Shown here one piece after another: positions 28,697-36,869 of a stretch of DNA of 64,000 nt. Position 1 is the first letter of the stretch; the number at the start of each line of letters is the position of its first letter. The translations under genes were made by a program, and so were the position numbers. The notes below the pieces were generated by a model. The model worked only from the letters and a program-made list of their open reading frames with translations. It had not been told where the DNA came from and ran no database searches. This stretch comes from Sulfuritalea sp. (GTDB taxonomy: Bacteria; Pseudomonadota; Gammaproteobacteria; Burkholderiales; Rhodocyclaceae): positions 124,001-188,000 of the forward strand of contig JADJVS010000015.1 of assembly GCA_016710465.1 (NCBI GenBank), given 5' to 3'.

Positions 28697-30094
28697 ATGG
28701 CACAGGTTCGGGCCTTCAACCCCCCGCAGCAACTGGATAGCCAGGTTGCGGCACTCAAACTTCCCCCACATTCGATCGAGGCCGAGCAGTCGCTGATCGG
28801 TGGTTTGTTGATCGACAATGCCGCCTGGGATCGCATTGGCGACGTGGTGCGCGAGACGGATTTCTATCGCGACGACCATCGCCGCATCTTCCGTCACATC
28901 GGCAAGCTGATCCAGAACGGTCGTCCCGCCGACGTGGTCACGGTCTACGAGTCGATCGAGGCCTCAAACGAAGTCGACCAGACCGGCGGTCTGGGGTATC
29001 TGGGCGAGATCGCCAACGCCACGCCCTCGGCGGCGAACATCCGGCGTTATGCCGAGATCGTGCGCGAACGGGGGATCCTGCGCCAACTGGTTACGGTCGG
29101 CGACGAGATCGCCGGCAATGCCCTGAATCCGGCCGGTCGCGAGGTAAAGGCCCTGCTCGACGAAGCCGAGCAGAAAATCTTCCGGATTGCCGAAGCCGGG
29201 AATCGCAACAACGCCGGATTCGTTGCCATCCAGCCCCTGCTGGGTGAAGTGGTCGAGCGCATGGAGACCTTGCTGGCGCGCGACAACCCGTCGGACATCA
29301 CCGGTGTCGCCACGGGGTTTGTCGATCTCGACAAGATGACCTCGGGCCTGCAGCCGGGCGACATGATTGTCGTTGCCGGCCGGCCGTCGATGGGCAAGAC
29401 CGCCTTCGCCATGAATATCGCCGAACATGTCGGCGTCGATCAGCGCCTGCCGGTGGCGATTTTCAGCCTGGAAATGTCCGGTCCGCAGCTTGCCACGCGT
29501 TTCCTGTCCTCGGTGGGCCGCATTGATCAGTCGAAGCTGCGCACCGGTCGCCTCACCGATGACGAATGGGATCGCATGACCGTGGCTTTGGGCAAGCTGC
29601 ACGAGGCGCCCATCCATATCGACGAGACCGGGGCCATCAATTCAACCGACCTGCGCGCCCGCGCGCGGCGCCTGCATCGGCAGTTCGGCAAGCTCGGGTT
29701 GATCGTGATCGATTACCTGCAATTGATGAGCGCCAATCGCGACAACGAGAACCGCGCCACCGAAATTTCAGAAATTTCGCGTTCGATCAAGGCGCTGGCC
29801 AAGGAGCTTCAGGTGCCGATCATCGCCCTCTCGCAGTTGTCGCGGAAGGTCGAGGAGCGCAACGACAAGCGCCCGCTGATGAGCGACCTGCGCGAGTCCG
29901 GCGCCATCGAGCAGGATGCCGACATCATCCTGATGATGTACCGCGAGGAATACTACAAGCCCGATACCCAGGACAAGGGCACGGCGGAGGCGATCATCGG
30001 CAAGCACCGCAACGGCCCCGTGGGCACGGTTCGTCTCACCTTCCTTGGCGAGTACACGCGGTTTGAGAACCACGCATCCGGCTCATCGTATTGA
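28697..30094 (+). CDS. dnaB: Replicative DNA helicase DnaB
   Basis: 465 residues. The N-terminal DnaB domain begins near PPHSIEAEQSLIGGLLID. The C-terminal RecA-like motor has the Walker A motif AGRPSMGKTAF, Walker B LIVIDYLQLM, and LSQLSRKVEERNDKRP followed by DLRESGAIEQDADI. It unwinds DNA at the replication fork as a hexamer and works with PriB-dependent restart proteins. No intein or unusual insertion is present. It is convergent with phoH, the two stops being only 15 bp apart, without an obvious terminator. Confidence 0.98.
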   Translation: MAQVRAFNPPQQLDSQVAALKLPPHSIEAEQSLIGGLLIDNAAWDRIGDVVRETDFYRDDHRRIFRHIGKLIQNGRPADVVTVYESIEASNEVDQTGGLGYLGEIANATPSAANIRRYAEIVRERGILRQLVTVGDEIAGNALNPAGREVKALLDEAEQKIFRIAEAGNRNNAGFVAIQPLLGEVVERMETLLARDNPSDITGVATGFVDLDKMTSGLQPGDMIVVAGRPSMGKTAFAMNIAEHVGVDQRLPVAIFSLEMSGPQLATRFLSSVGRIDQSKLRTGRLTDDEWDRMTVALGKLHEAPIHIDETGAINSTDLRARARRLHRQFGKLGLIVIDYLQLMSANRDNENRATEISEISRSIKALAKELQVPIIALSQLSRKVEERNDKRPLMSDLRESGAIEQDADIILMMYREEYYKPDTQDKGTAEAIIGKHRNGPVGTVRLTFLGEYTRFENHASGSSY

Positions 30095-30109
30095 ACCGGC
30101 TGGGGTTCT

Positions 30110-31555
30110 TCAGAGCACCTCGCCGGCGTGTTCCGCGAGGCGCGAACGTTCGCCGCGCTGCAGCGTGACATGGCCCGAATGCGGCCAGCCCTTGAAGCGA
30201 TCCACCACGTAGGTCAGGCCTGAGCTGCCCTCGGTCAGGTAGGGCGTGTCGATCTGGGCGATGTTGCCCAGGCAGACCACCTTGGTGCCGGGTCCGGCGC
30301 GCGTGATCAGCGTCTTCATCTGCTTCGGCGTCAGGTTCTGCGCCTCGTCGATGATCAGGAACTTGTTGAGGAAGGTGCGCCCGCGCATGAAGTTCAGCGA
30401 CTTGACCTTGATCCGGCTGCGGATCAGGTCCATGGTCGCCGCGCGTCCCCAATCGCCGCCATAGCTGCCGCTGCCATGGGCGCCCGAGGGTGGTTCCGCG
30501 GGCTTGTTGAGCACGTCGAGGTTGTCTTCCAGCGCGCCCATCCACGGCGTCATCTTTTCCTCTTCCGTGCCGGGCAGGAAGCCGATGTCTTCGCCCACCG
30601 GCACGGTGACGCGGGTGATGATGATCTCGGAAAACAGCTTGGTTTCCAGGGTCTGGGTCAGTGCCGCGGCGAGCGTCAGCAGCGTCTTGCCGGTGCCGGC
30701 CTGGCCCAGCAGCGTGACGAAGTCGATCTCGGGGTTCATCAACAGGTTGAGCGCGAAGTTCTGTTCGCGATTGCGCGCGGTGATGCCCCAGACGGCGTTC
30801 TTGGCGTGGCTGAAATCGATCAGGGTTTCCAGCTCCGCCGTCTTGCCAGCGCCGACTCTTACCCAGGCCTGCAGCGGCTGCGGGCCTTCCTGCCAGACGA
30901 ATTCATTGACCAGCATTTCCTGGCAGAGCGGCCCGCGGATGCGGTAGTAGGTGCGGCTGTCCTTCTTCCAGGATTCCAGGCCCTTGCCGTGCGTGTCCCA
31001 GAAATTGGCGGGCAGTTCGCGCGTGCCGGTGTAGAGGAGGTCGGTGTCCTCCAGCACCTTGTCGTTGAAGTAGTCCTGCGCTTCCAGGCCCAGGGCACGG
31101 GCCTTGATGCGCATGTTGATGTCCTTGGACACCAGGATCACGGGCCGTTTGGGGAACTTCTGCCCGAGGTGCATGACGACGCCGATGATCTGGTTGTCGG
31201 CCTTGGCGGTCGGCAGCGAACTGGGCAGGATGCCGTTGATGGCTTCGGTCTGGAAAAACAGCCGTCCGGTGGCCAGTTCGCGCGAGGCGACGGTCAATTC
31301 GATGCCGTGCGCCATGTCGTGCTCGGCGCCGGAGACGATTTCGTCGAGCAGGCGGCTGCTCTGCCGCGCGTTGCGGGCGACCTCGGACATGCCCTTCTTG
31401 TTGGCGTCGAGTTCCTCCAGCGTCATCATCGGCACGTAGATGTCGTGTTCCTCGAAACGGAAGAGGCTCATCGGGTCGTGCATCAGCACATTGGTGTCGA
31501 GCACGAACAGCTTGGTGATGGTGTTCTTGTGGGCCTTGGCGCGCTTGGCGTTCAT
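30110..31555 (-). CDS. PIN-PhoH family ATPase
   Basis: 481 residues. An N-terminal PIN-like domain (KLFVLDTNVLMHDPMSL) is joined to a C-terminal PhoH ATPase with Walker A LLGQAGTGKTLL and Walker B LIIDEAQNLTP. This two-domain type is widespread and linked to RNA metabolism, though its exact substrate is not settled. The start at 31555 (MNAKRAKAH) is preferred over an in-frame ATG at 31612. Residues 233-240 (RVGAGKTAE) are encoded by a copy of the dispersed motif, in a region between the two domains. It lies downstream of bcp on the same strand after about 96 bp. Confidence 0.93.
   Translation of the reverse strand: MNAKRAKAHKNTITKLFVLDTNVLMHDPMSLFRFEEHDIYVPMMTLEELDANKKGMSEVARNARQSSRLLDEIVSGAEHDMAHGIELTVASRELATGRLFFQTEAINGILPSSLPTAKADNQIIGVVMHLGQKFPKRPVILVSKDINMRIKARALGLEAQDYFNDKVLEDTDLLYTGTRELPANFWDTHGKGLESWKKDSRTYYRIRGPLCQEMLVNEFVWQEGPQPLQAWVRVGAGKTAELETLIDFSHAKNAVWGITARNREQNFALNLLMNPEIDFVTLLGQAGTGKTLLTLAAALTQTLETKLFSEIIITRVTVPVGEDIGFLPGTEEEKMTPWMGALEDNLDVLNKPAEPPSGAHGSGSYGGDWGRAATMDLIRSRIKVKSLNFMRGRTFLNKFLIIDEAQNLTPKQMKTLITRAGPGTKVVCLGNIAQIDTPYLTEGSSGLTYVVDRFKGWPHSGHVTLQRGERSRLAEHAGEVL
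30836..30860 (-). repeat. Dispersed bipartite motif, copy E (inside phoH)
   Basis: Minus-strand match AGTCGGCGCTG-GCAAG-ACGGCG, preceded by AAG. It encodes RVGAGKTAE between the PIN and PhoH domains. Confidence 0.7.
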
Positions 31556-31622
31556 GGGTTTCCCGGAGTGATGTGACGACAGATTCAAGATAGTCAGCGG
31601 GGAGTTGGGCAAAGACGACGGG

Positions 31623-31644
31623 CAGGGCCGGAAACCGGACCCTG
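31623..31644. other. Hairpin between bcp and phoH
   Basis: A 9-bp inverted repeat (CAGGG plus CCGG, loop AAA) with one bulged A. There is no T run after it on the minus strand, so it is not a standard terminator; it may be an mRNA-stabilising or attenuating structure. Confidence 0.3.
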
Positions 31645-31651
31645 TTCCGGA

Positions 31652-32143
31652 TTACAGCTTGCGCACCGCCTCCAGCACGGTCGCAGCGTTGCCGTCGGCC
31701 TTGGTGGCGCGCCATTCGTGGCGCAGAAATCCCTTGGCGTCGATCAGGAAAGTCGAGCGTTCGATGCCGAGCACCTTCTTGCCGTAGAGCATCTTGTTCT
31801 TTACCACGTCGAACATGCGGCAAAGCACGCCTTCGATGTCGGAGATCAGTTCGAAGGGCAGCCCGAGCTTGGCCTTGAAGGCCTCATGGGATTTCAGCGA
31901 ATCGCGCGACACGCCGATCACCGCGCAGCCGGCCCTGGCGAATTCGGCGTGCAGGTCGCGGAACTGCTGGGCCTGGGTGGTGCAGCCCGGCGTATTGTCC
32001 TTTGGGTAAAAGTAGAGCACCACGGGTTTGCCGAGGTGGGCCGAAAGGGTGAACTCGCCTCCGGTGGCGGGTACCGTGAAGTCGGGGACCCGCAGGCCGA
32101 TGGCCGAAGGCGTGGCGGGTGGGAACATGAAGGTTTCGATCAT
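31652..32143 (-). CDS. bcp: Thioredoxin-dependent peroxiredoxin (Bcp/PrxQ)
   Basis: 163 residues, AhpC/TSA fold. The peroxidatic cysteine is in YPKDNTPGCTTQ, the exact Bcp signature. The usual resolving cysteine five residues later is absent (TTQAQQF), so it looks like a 1-Cys type or uses a distant cysteine such as the one in GCAVIGVS. It reduces hydrogen peroxide and organic peroxides with thioredoxin. Its ATG overlaps the arnD stop (ATGA, 32140-32143), so it is co-translated with the L-Ara4N genes. Confidence 0.95.
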   Translation of the reverse strand: MIETFMFPPATPSAIGLRVPDFTVPATGGEFTLSAHLGKPVVLYFYPKDNTPGCTTQAQQFRDLHAEFARAGCAVIGVSRDSLKSHEAFKAKLGLPFELISDIEGVLCRMFDVVKNKMLYGKKVLGIERSTFLIDAKGFLRHEWRATKADGNAATVLEAVRKL

Positions 32144-33066
32144 GCTGCTTCCTTCCAGGTGGATAGAAATTCCTCGCCTTGCACCATCAACAGGCCGGAA
32201 CGCCCCGGCACTTCACCGCGCCGGATTTCATGGCGAGGCAGTAGCGCCGGGTCGAGCGCGTCGCGCAAATCGCCCAGCGAGACCATTTCGTAACCCTGCT
32301 CGCGCCAGCCGGTGAGCAGGCGCTCCAGGGTGTCGCCGAACTTGAGCCCTTCCAGTTCGGCATGAAGCGTGAACACGTGGTCCCGTGTCGTTTCCGCCGA
32401 AATGCGCAGCAGGTGCTGGTGCACATTTTCCGGTGTCAGGTCGTCAACGCCGACCAGTTCATCGAGGGTGGGCAGCGTGGTCGGCAGTTGCGGGCAGGCG
32501 ACGATCTCGGCATTCCACACCGGGATAAACGGGTGGCTGCCGCGGCAGTCCGATGCCCAGCGATATCCGAGGCGCTGGGTCATGCGCAAGGCATGGGCAT
32601 TCATCTGCCAGCCGGCGGCGCCATGGCCGGGCGCATTGGTGCCGAAAACCTCCGCGAAGCGCTGGTGTGCTCTGCGCATCTCACGTTCGGTCCAGGCCGG
32701 GTCGGCGTGCTCCACGCCGTCCTGCCACTTCACGTGATCCCAGCAGTGGATCGCGGTTTCGAAGCCGGCATCGCGCGTCGCGCGCAGGATATCGGCGCCG
32801 CGCCGGCCGATATCCGGCCCCGGCAGCAGCGTGCCGTACATCAGGGTCTTGATCCCATAGTGTGACACCACGGAGGTGCGCTGCACCTTTTTCATGAAGC
32901 CGGGGCGGAACACGCGCTTGATGGCGCGTCCGGTGTGATCGGGGCCGAGCGAGAACAGAAAGCTCGCACCGGCGCGATGGCGGCGCAGGATTTCCACCAG
33001 CCGGGGAACGCCTTGCAGCGTGCCGCGCCAGGTATCGACATCGATTTTCAGTGCCAGCTTCGGCAT
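32140..33066 (-). CDS. arnD: ArnD-like deformylase (polysaccharide deacetylase family)
   Basis: 308 residues, NodB-like deacetylase fold. LALKIDVDTWRGT at the N-terminus and HCWDHVKWQDG further on match 4-deoxy-4-formamido-L-arabinose-phosphoundecaprenol deformylase, which removes the formyl group from undecaprenyl-phosphate-Ara4FN. E. coli ArnD has 296 residues. The start at 33066 (MPKLALKIDV) is 5 bp after the decarboxylase stop. It overlaps bcp by ATGA at the other end. No secretion signal is seen, in keeping with a cytoplasmic active site. Confidence 0.92.
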   Translation of the reverse strand: MPKLALKIDVDTWRGTLQGVPRLVEILRRHRAGASFLFSLGPDHTGRAIKRVFRPGFMKKVQRTSVVSHYGIKTLMYGTLLPGPDIGRRGADILRATRDAGFETAIHCWDHVKWQDGVEHADPAWTEREMRRAHQRFAEVFGTNAPGHGAAGWQMNAHALRMTQRLGYRWASDCRGSHPFIPVWNAEIVACPQLPTTLPTLDELVGVDDLTPENVHQHLLRISAETTRDHVFTLHAELEGLKFGDTLERLLTGWREQGYEMVSLGDLRDALDPALLPRHEIRRGEVPGRSGLLMVQGEEFLSTWKEAA

Positions 33067-33071
33067 GAAGC

Positions 33072-34115
33072 TCAATCCATCAGCTTGCGCGCTTCGGCCA
33101 CGTCGGTGCGGTAGGCCTCGAAAATGCCGCGCAAAGCCTCTTCGAAGCCGACCTTGGGCGCCCAGTCGAGATCGGCCATGGTGTTGGCGATCTTCGGCAC
33201 GCGGTGCTGGGTGTCCTGGTAGCCCTTGCCGTAGTAGTCCGCCGAGGTGGTTTCCAGTACCTTGACCTTGGCCACGCTCTCGGCGTACTCGGGGTACTGG
33301 CGGGCCAGGTCGAGCATCAGCGTGGCGAGCTCGCGGATCGAGTAATTGTTCCCCGGATTGCCGATGTTGTAGATCTTGCCGTTGGCGATGCCATCCTTGT
33401 TGTCGATGATCTTCATCAACGCGTCGATGCCGTCCGAAACAAAGGTGAAGGAGCGCTTCTGGGTGCCGCCGTCCACCAGCTTGATCGGCTCGCCGCGCAC
33501 GATATGGCCGAGGAACTGGGTGATCACGCGCGAACTGCCTTCCTTTGGCGTGTGGATCGAATCCAGGCCCGGCCCGATCCAGTTGAAGGGGCGGAACAGC
33601 GTGTATTGCAGTCCTTCCTGCTGGCCGTAGGCGTGGATCACGCGATCCATCATCTGCTTGGCACAGGCGTAGATCCAGCGCGGCTTGTTGATCGGGCCGT
33701 AGATCAGCGGCGAGTTTTCCGGATCGAACTCCGGGTCCTGGCTCATGCCGTAAACCTCGGAGGTCGAGGGAAAGATCACCCGCTTCTTGTATTTCACGGC
33801 CTGGCGCACGATGGGCAGGTTGGCCTCGAAATCCAGTTCGAAGACGCGCAGCGGTTCCTTGACGTAAGTGGCCGGGGTGGCGATGGCCACCAGCGGCAGG
33901 ATCACGTCGCACTTCTTGACGTGGTACTCGATCCATTCCTTGTTGACCAGGATGTCGCCCTCGAAGAAATGGAAGCGGGGGTTGGCCATCAGGTCGCTGA
34001 CCCGCTCGGAGTTCATGTCCATGCCATAAACCTCCCAGTCGGTGGTGTTCATGATGCGCTGGGAAAGATGATGGCCGATGAAGCCATTGACGCCGAGGAT
34101 GAGGATTTTTTTCAT
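33072..34115 (-). CDS. UDP-glucuronate decarboxylase (ArnA C-terminal domain as a separate protein)
   Basis: 347-residue short-chain dehydrogenase/epimerase. It has the NAD motif ILILGVNGFIGHHL, STSEVYGMS and the catalytic Tyr-x3-Lys in YACAK. It corresponds to the C-terminal half of E. coli ArnA, which converts UDP-glucuronic acid to UDP-4-keto-pentose. Here the formyltransferase half is a separate upstream gene, overlapping by ATGA (34112-34115). Proteins of this type are often named bifunctional UDP-4-keto-pentose/UDP-xylose synthase. The start at 34115 follows from the overlap and the family N-terminus MKKILILGVN. Confidence 0.93.
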   Translation of the reverse strand: MKKILILGVNGFIGHHLSQRIMNTTDWEVYGMDMNSERVSDLMANPRFHFFEGDILVNKEWIEYHVKKCDVILPLVAIATPATYVKEPLRVFELDFEANLPIVRQAVKYKKRVIFPSTSEVYGMSQDPEFDPENSPLIYGPINKPRWIYACAKQMMDRVIHAYGQQEGLQYTLFRPFNWIGPGLDSIHTPKEGSSRVITQFLGHIVRGEPIKLVDGGTQKRSFTFVSDGIDALMKIIDNKDGIANGKIYNIGNPGNNYSIRELATLMLDLARQYPEYAESVAKVKVLETTSADYYGKGYQDTQHRVPKIANTMADLDWAPKVGFEEALRGIFEAYRTDVAEARKLMD

Positions 34116-35047
34116 GACAGGGGGAGCGGAGTGCCGAAGAATGCGTTGAACTGGTCGCCGGTGGCGAGCGTGGAGGGCGCGGAACCCTCGAATTCTACCG
34201 CGAGCAGGCGCAGCAACCGGCCGTCGCCGCATTCGGCATACAGCCGGTCATTGCGCGCGAACAGTGTCGGACGACCGCCGTGGGGGCCGGTTTCCCCGCT
34301 CGGATGCAGCGAGCGCAGCACCTTGAGACGGCCCTTGGCCGTGTCGCAAAAGGCGCCGGGATAGGGCGGGGCCACGGCGCGGATCAGGTTGTGTACCTCG
34401 ACCGCCGGCCGGAACCAGTCGATGCGGCCATCCTCGGCCTTGCGCCCGCCGAAATAGCTACCCGCCGCAAGGTCTTGCGCCGTGGGCCGGGCGCGTCCGG
34501 CGAGCAGTTCGGGGAGGATGCGATCAAGCGCGATTTCGGCCGCCAGCGTGACCTTGTTGAAGACCTCGAAGGCGGTATCGTCGGGCAGGATGGGCACCGC
34601 CTGTTGCGCGAGGATGCCGCCGGCGTCGGGTTTTTCGACCATGCCGTGCAGCGTTGCCCCGGTTTCGCGCTCGCCGTGAATGATGGCCCAATTCACCGGC
34701 ACCCGCCCGCGATACCTGGGCAGCAGCGAACCGTGCATGTTCCATGCCCCCTGATTTGGCAGGGCAAGCAGGGGCGCCTTGAGCATCAGCCGGTAGTAAA
34801 AGGAGAACAGGAAGTCGGGCTGCAACGCGGCGAGGCTCGTCACGATCGCGGAATCGTTCGGGTCCTCGGGGGTGATCACCGGGATGTCGTGCCGCGCGGC
34901 GAGTTCCGCGACGCTGTCGAACCAGATGGTTTCGTTCGGATTGTCGTCGTGGGTTACCACCGTGGCGACATCGACACCGTGGGCCAATAGCACCGACAGG
35001 CAGCGCACGCCCACGTTGTGGTAGGCGAAGACGACGGCGCGGCTCAT
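34112..35047 (-). CDS. Formyltransferase (ArnA N-terminal domain as a separate protein)
   Basis: 311 residues, formyl-THF-dependent transferase related to methionyl-tRNA formyltransferase. The catalytic block is NMHGSLLPRYRGRVPVNW (Asn and His) with the Asp in EKPDAGGILAQQ. It matches the N-terminal half of ArnA, which N-formylates UDP-Ara4N. Both ends overlap neighbours by ATGA (arnC stop at 35044, decarboxylase start at 34115). A fused ArnA is therefore split into two consecutive genes in the same order as the fused domains. Confidence 0.93.
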   Translation of the reverse strand: MSRAVVFAYHNVGVRCLSVLLAHGVDVATVVTHDDNPNETIWFDSVAELAARHDIPVITPEDPNDSAIVTSLAALQPDFLFSFYYRLMLKAPLLALPNQGAWNMHGSLLPRYRGRVPVNWAIIHGERETGATLHGMVEKPDAGGILAQQAVPILPDDTAFEVFNKVTLAAEIALDRILPELLAGRARPTAQDLAAGSYFGGRKAEDGRIDWFRPAVEVHNLIRAVAPPYPGAFCDTAKGRLKVLRSLHPSGETGPHGGRPTLFARNDRLYAECGDGRLLRLLAVEFEGSAPSTLATGDQFNAFFGTPLPLS

Positions 35048-35988
35048 TTTTCGGGTGCGGGATCGCGTTCGAGGATGGCATCCACCAGATAACGGGGCCG
35101 GTGACGCACCTGCTGATAGACGCGGCCCACGTACTCGCCAAGCAATCCGATGCCAAACAAGGCCAGGCCGATCAGGAAGAACATCAGCGCAAACAGGGTG
35201 AACAAGCCCTCGGCCTCGGGCCCGATCAGCAGGCGGCGCACGATCAGCAGCACGAACAGTGCCGCCGAACCGAGCGAGACGAGGATGCCGAGCATCGAGA
35301 ACCACTGCAGCGGCACCAGCGAAAAGCCCGTCATCAGGTCGAAGTTGAGGCGGATCAGGCTGTAGAGCGAATACTTGGATTCGCCGGCAGCACGCTCCTC
35401 GTGTTCCACCACCACCTCGGCCGGGTTGCGGGCGAAGGTGTAGGCCAGCGCCGGGATGAAGGTGGCGACTTCCTTGCAACTGTTGATCGCGTTGACCACG
35501 CCGCGTGAATAGGCGCGCAGCATGTTGCCCTGGTCGGTGATCTTGATCCGCGTGATCCTTTCGCGCAGGCGATTCATGGCCTTCGAGGCCCAGGTGCGGA
35601 ACAGGCTGTCCTGGCGCTTGCGGCGGATGCTGCCGACGTAGTCGTGGCCCTCGCGCATCTTGGCGATCAGCTTGTGGATTTCCTCAGGCGGGTTCTGCAG
35701 GTCGGCATCGAGCGTAAGGATGATTTCGCCACGGCAATGCTCGAAGCCGGCCATGATCGCCATGTGCTGGCCGGCGTTGGCAGCAAAGAGGATCACCCGC
35801 GTGACATCGGGCCGGGCCTCGAACTGCTCGCGCAGGATCGCCGCCGAGCGGTCGCGGCTGCCGTCATTGACGAAAACGACTTCGTAGCTTTCGCCAAGGG
35901 CGTCCAGCGCCGGATAGAGGCGGGCGAACAAGGTGGCGAGGCCGGATTCCTCGTTGTAGACGGGTATGACGATGGATAGGGTGGGCAT
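35044..35988 (-). CDS. arnC: ArnC-like undecaprenyl-phosphate glycosyltransferase
   Basis: 314 residues, glycosyltransferase family 2 with two C-terminal membrane helices (about 230-255 and 265-290). Motifs are IVIPVYNEESGL, VNDGSRDRS and LDADLQNPPEEI (the DxD-type metal site). It transfers formyl-Ara4N to undecaprenyl phosphate on the cytoplasmic face of the membrane. The start at 35988 (MPTLSIVIPV) is preferred; an in-frame ATG at 36030 would add an atypical 14 residues. Upstream lies the inserted toxin-antitoxin module, so this gene lacks the ATGA link to arnB that its neighbours have. Confidence 0.92.
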   Translation of the reverse strand: MPTLSIVIPVYNEESGLATLFARLYPALDALGESYEVVFVNDGSRDRSAAILREQFEARPDVTRVILFAANAGQHMAIMAGFEHCRGEIILTLDADLQNPPEEIHKLIAKMREGHDYVGSIRRKRQDSLFRTWASKAMNRLRERITRIKITDQGNMLRAYSRGVVNAINSCKEVATFIPALAYTFARNPAEVVVEHEERAAGESKYSLYSLIRLNFDLMTGFSLVPLQWFSMLGILVSLGSAALFVLLIVRRLLIGPEAEGLFTLFALMFFLIGLALFGIGLLGEYVGRVYQQVRHRPRYLVDAILERDPAPEK

Positions 35989-36146
35989 GGGACGTGTTGT
36001 CAACGTGGAGTTGATGTGCTTGCATGGCACCTTGCGCAGGCCGCCTCACACGCGATGTTCGGTTTCATTGGTCAGCAGTCAATAGGGTCACGGTCGGCAA
36101 GTTTTGAATGTAGACAATGGACGAAGATGGTTTGCTCTGCTTGGCG

Positions 36147-36590
36147 TCAATCACGGCTTGCAGGGGGCGAGAGCGGATTGCGGAACTTGGCGCCAATTGC
36201 CTTGGCGACCGCGACAAGCTGCTTGTCACAGCTCACCAGGCTTGTCTGGGCATGCAGGGAAACAGCCAGATGCAATGCATCGCCGGCGCGTATGGGGAGG
36301 TCAAATCGGGACAGCAGTTTCTGTGCCTCGATCTGGTGATGGCTCGCACAGGCGATGAACTCGCATGAGGTATTGACGAACGTGGTGATGGCCATGTACG
36401 TGCGGGTGGTTGAGTCGGCGGCCAAACTGCCGCGACGTTGCAGGATGCCGAGCGCCGACGCGCACTCTGTCAGCCCCCAGTCGCTGAAAGCGAGCGGTTG
36501 CCGGCGGGAAGCGACCCAATTTCCAACAGACTCCGACATCGGCTCATGTACGAACAGAGCCAGAACAACGGAGGTGTCGAGGTAGAACAT
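36147..36590 (-). CDS. vapC: VapC-type PIN domain toxin
   Basis: 147 residues, PIN-domain ribonuclease. The four acidic residues are visible: D5 in FYLDTSVV, a Glu in GLTECASAL, and Asp in RAGDALHLA and SCDKQL. Toxins of this family cleave specific RNAs, often initiator tRNA or rRNA loops, and are held inactive by the partner antitoxin. It overlaps the antitoxin gene by one base (TGATG). The pair sits between arnB and arnC in the minus-strand operon. About 158 bp without a gene separate it from the arnC start. Confidence 0.92.
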   Translation of the reverse strand: MFYLDTSVVLALFVHEPMSESVGNWVASRRQPLAFSDWGLTECASALGILQRRGSLAADSTTRTYMAITTFVNTSCEFIACASHHQIEAQKLLSRFDLPIRAGDALHLAVSLHAQTSLVSCDKQLVAVAKAIGAKFRNPLSPPASRD

Positions 36591-36829
36591 CAGTAGCCGG
36601 CATCCCGCATGTCGCGCACCAGGTCGATTGCCGAGATTTTCGCGATGGGCATCGATTCACGAAAAGCGCGAATTGCCTGCCAGTCGGGTGGCTGCTTCGC
36701 CGGGCGGATGGGCGACAGATGCGCGACAGGAAGCCCGCGACGGGTAATCACCAGTTCCTCTCCGCTTTCGACGCGTGCCAGCAACTCGGAAAGATGAGCC
36801 TTGGCCTCGGCAACGGTACAGGTGTTCAT
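36590..36829 (-). CDS. vapB: Phd/YefM-family antitoxin (VapB-type partner)
   Basis: 79 residues. The N-terminal DNA-binding domain (CTVAEAKAHLSELLARVESGEELVITRRG) is of the prevent-host-death type, and the C-terminal tail would wrap the toxin. It is encoded directly before the PIN toxin with a one-base overlap. An 11-bp-arm palindrome lies 7-32 bp upstream of its start and is the probable autoregulatory operator. Confidence 0.92.
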   Translation of the reverse strand: MNTCTVAEAKAHLSELLARVESGEELVITRRGLPVAHLSPIRPAKQPPDWQAIRAFRESMPIAKISAIDLVRDMRDAGY

Positions 36830-36835
36830 TGGATT

Positions 36836-36861
36836 TATGTGGTCATGTAGATGACCACATA
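36836..36861. promoter_or_regulatory. Palindromic operator of the vapBC module
   Basis: A perfect inverted repeat with 11-bp arms (36836-36846 and 36851-36861) and a GTAG centre; the arm reads TATGTGGTCAT. It lies between the arnB stop (36870) and the antitoxin start (36829), as expected for a site bound by the antitoxin-toxin complex. Confidence 0.8.
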
Positions 36862-36869
36862 TTAGCTGT

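Noticed and set aside
31623..31644. Hairpin between bcp and phoH as an intrinsic terminator
   Set aside because: No T run follows on the transcribed strand and the stem has a bulge; kept only as an unclassified structure.
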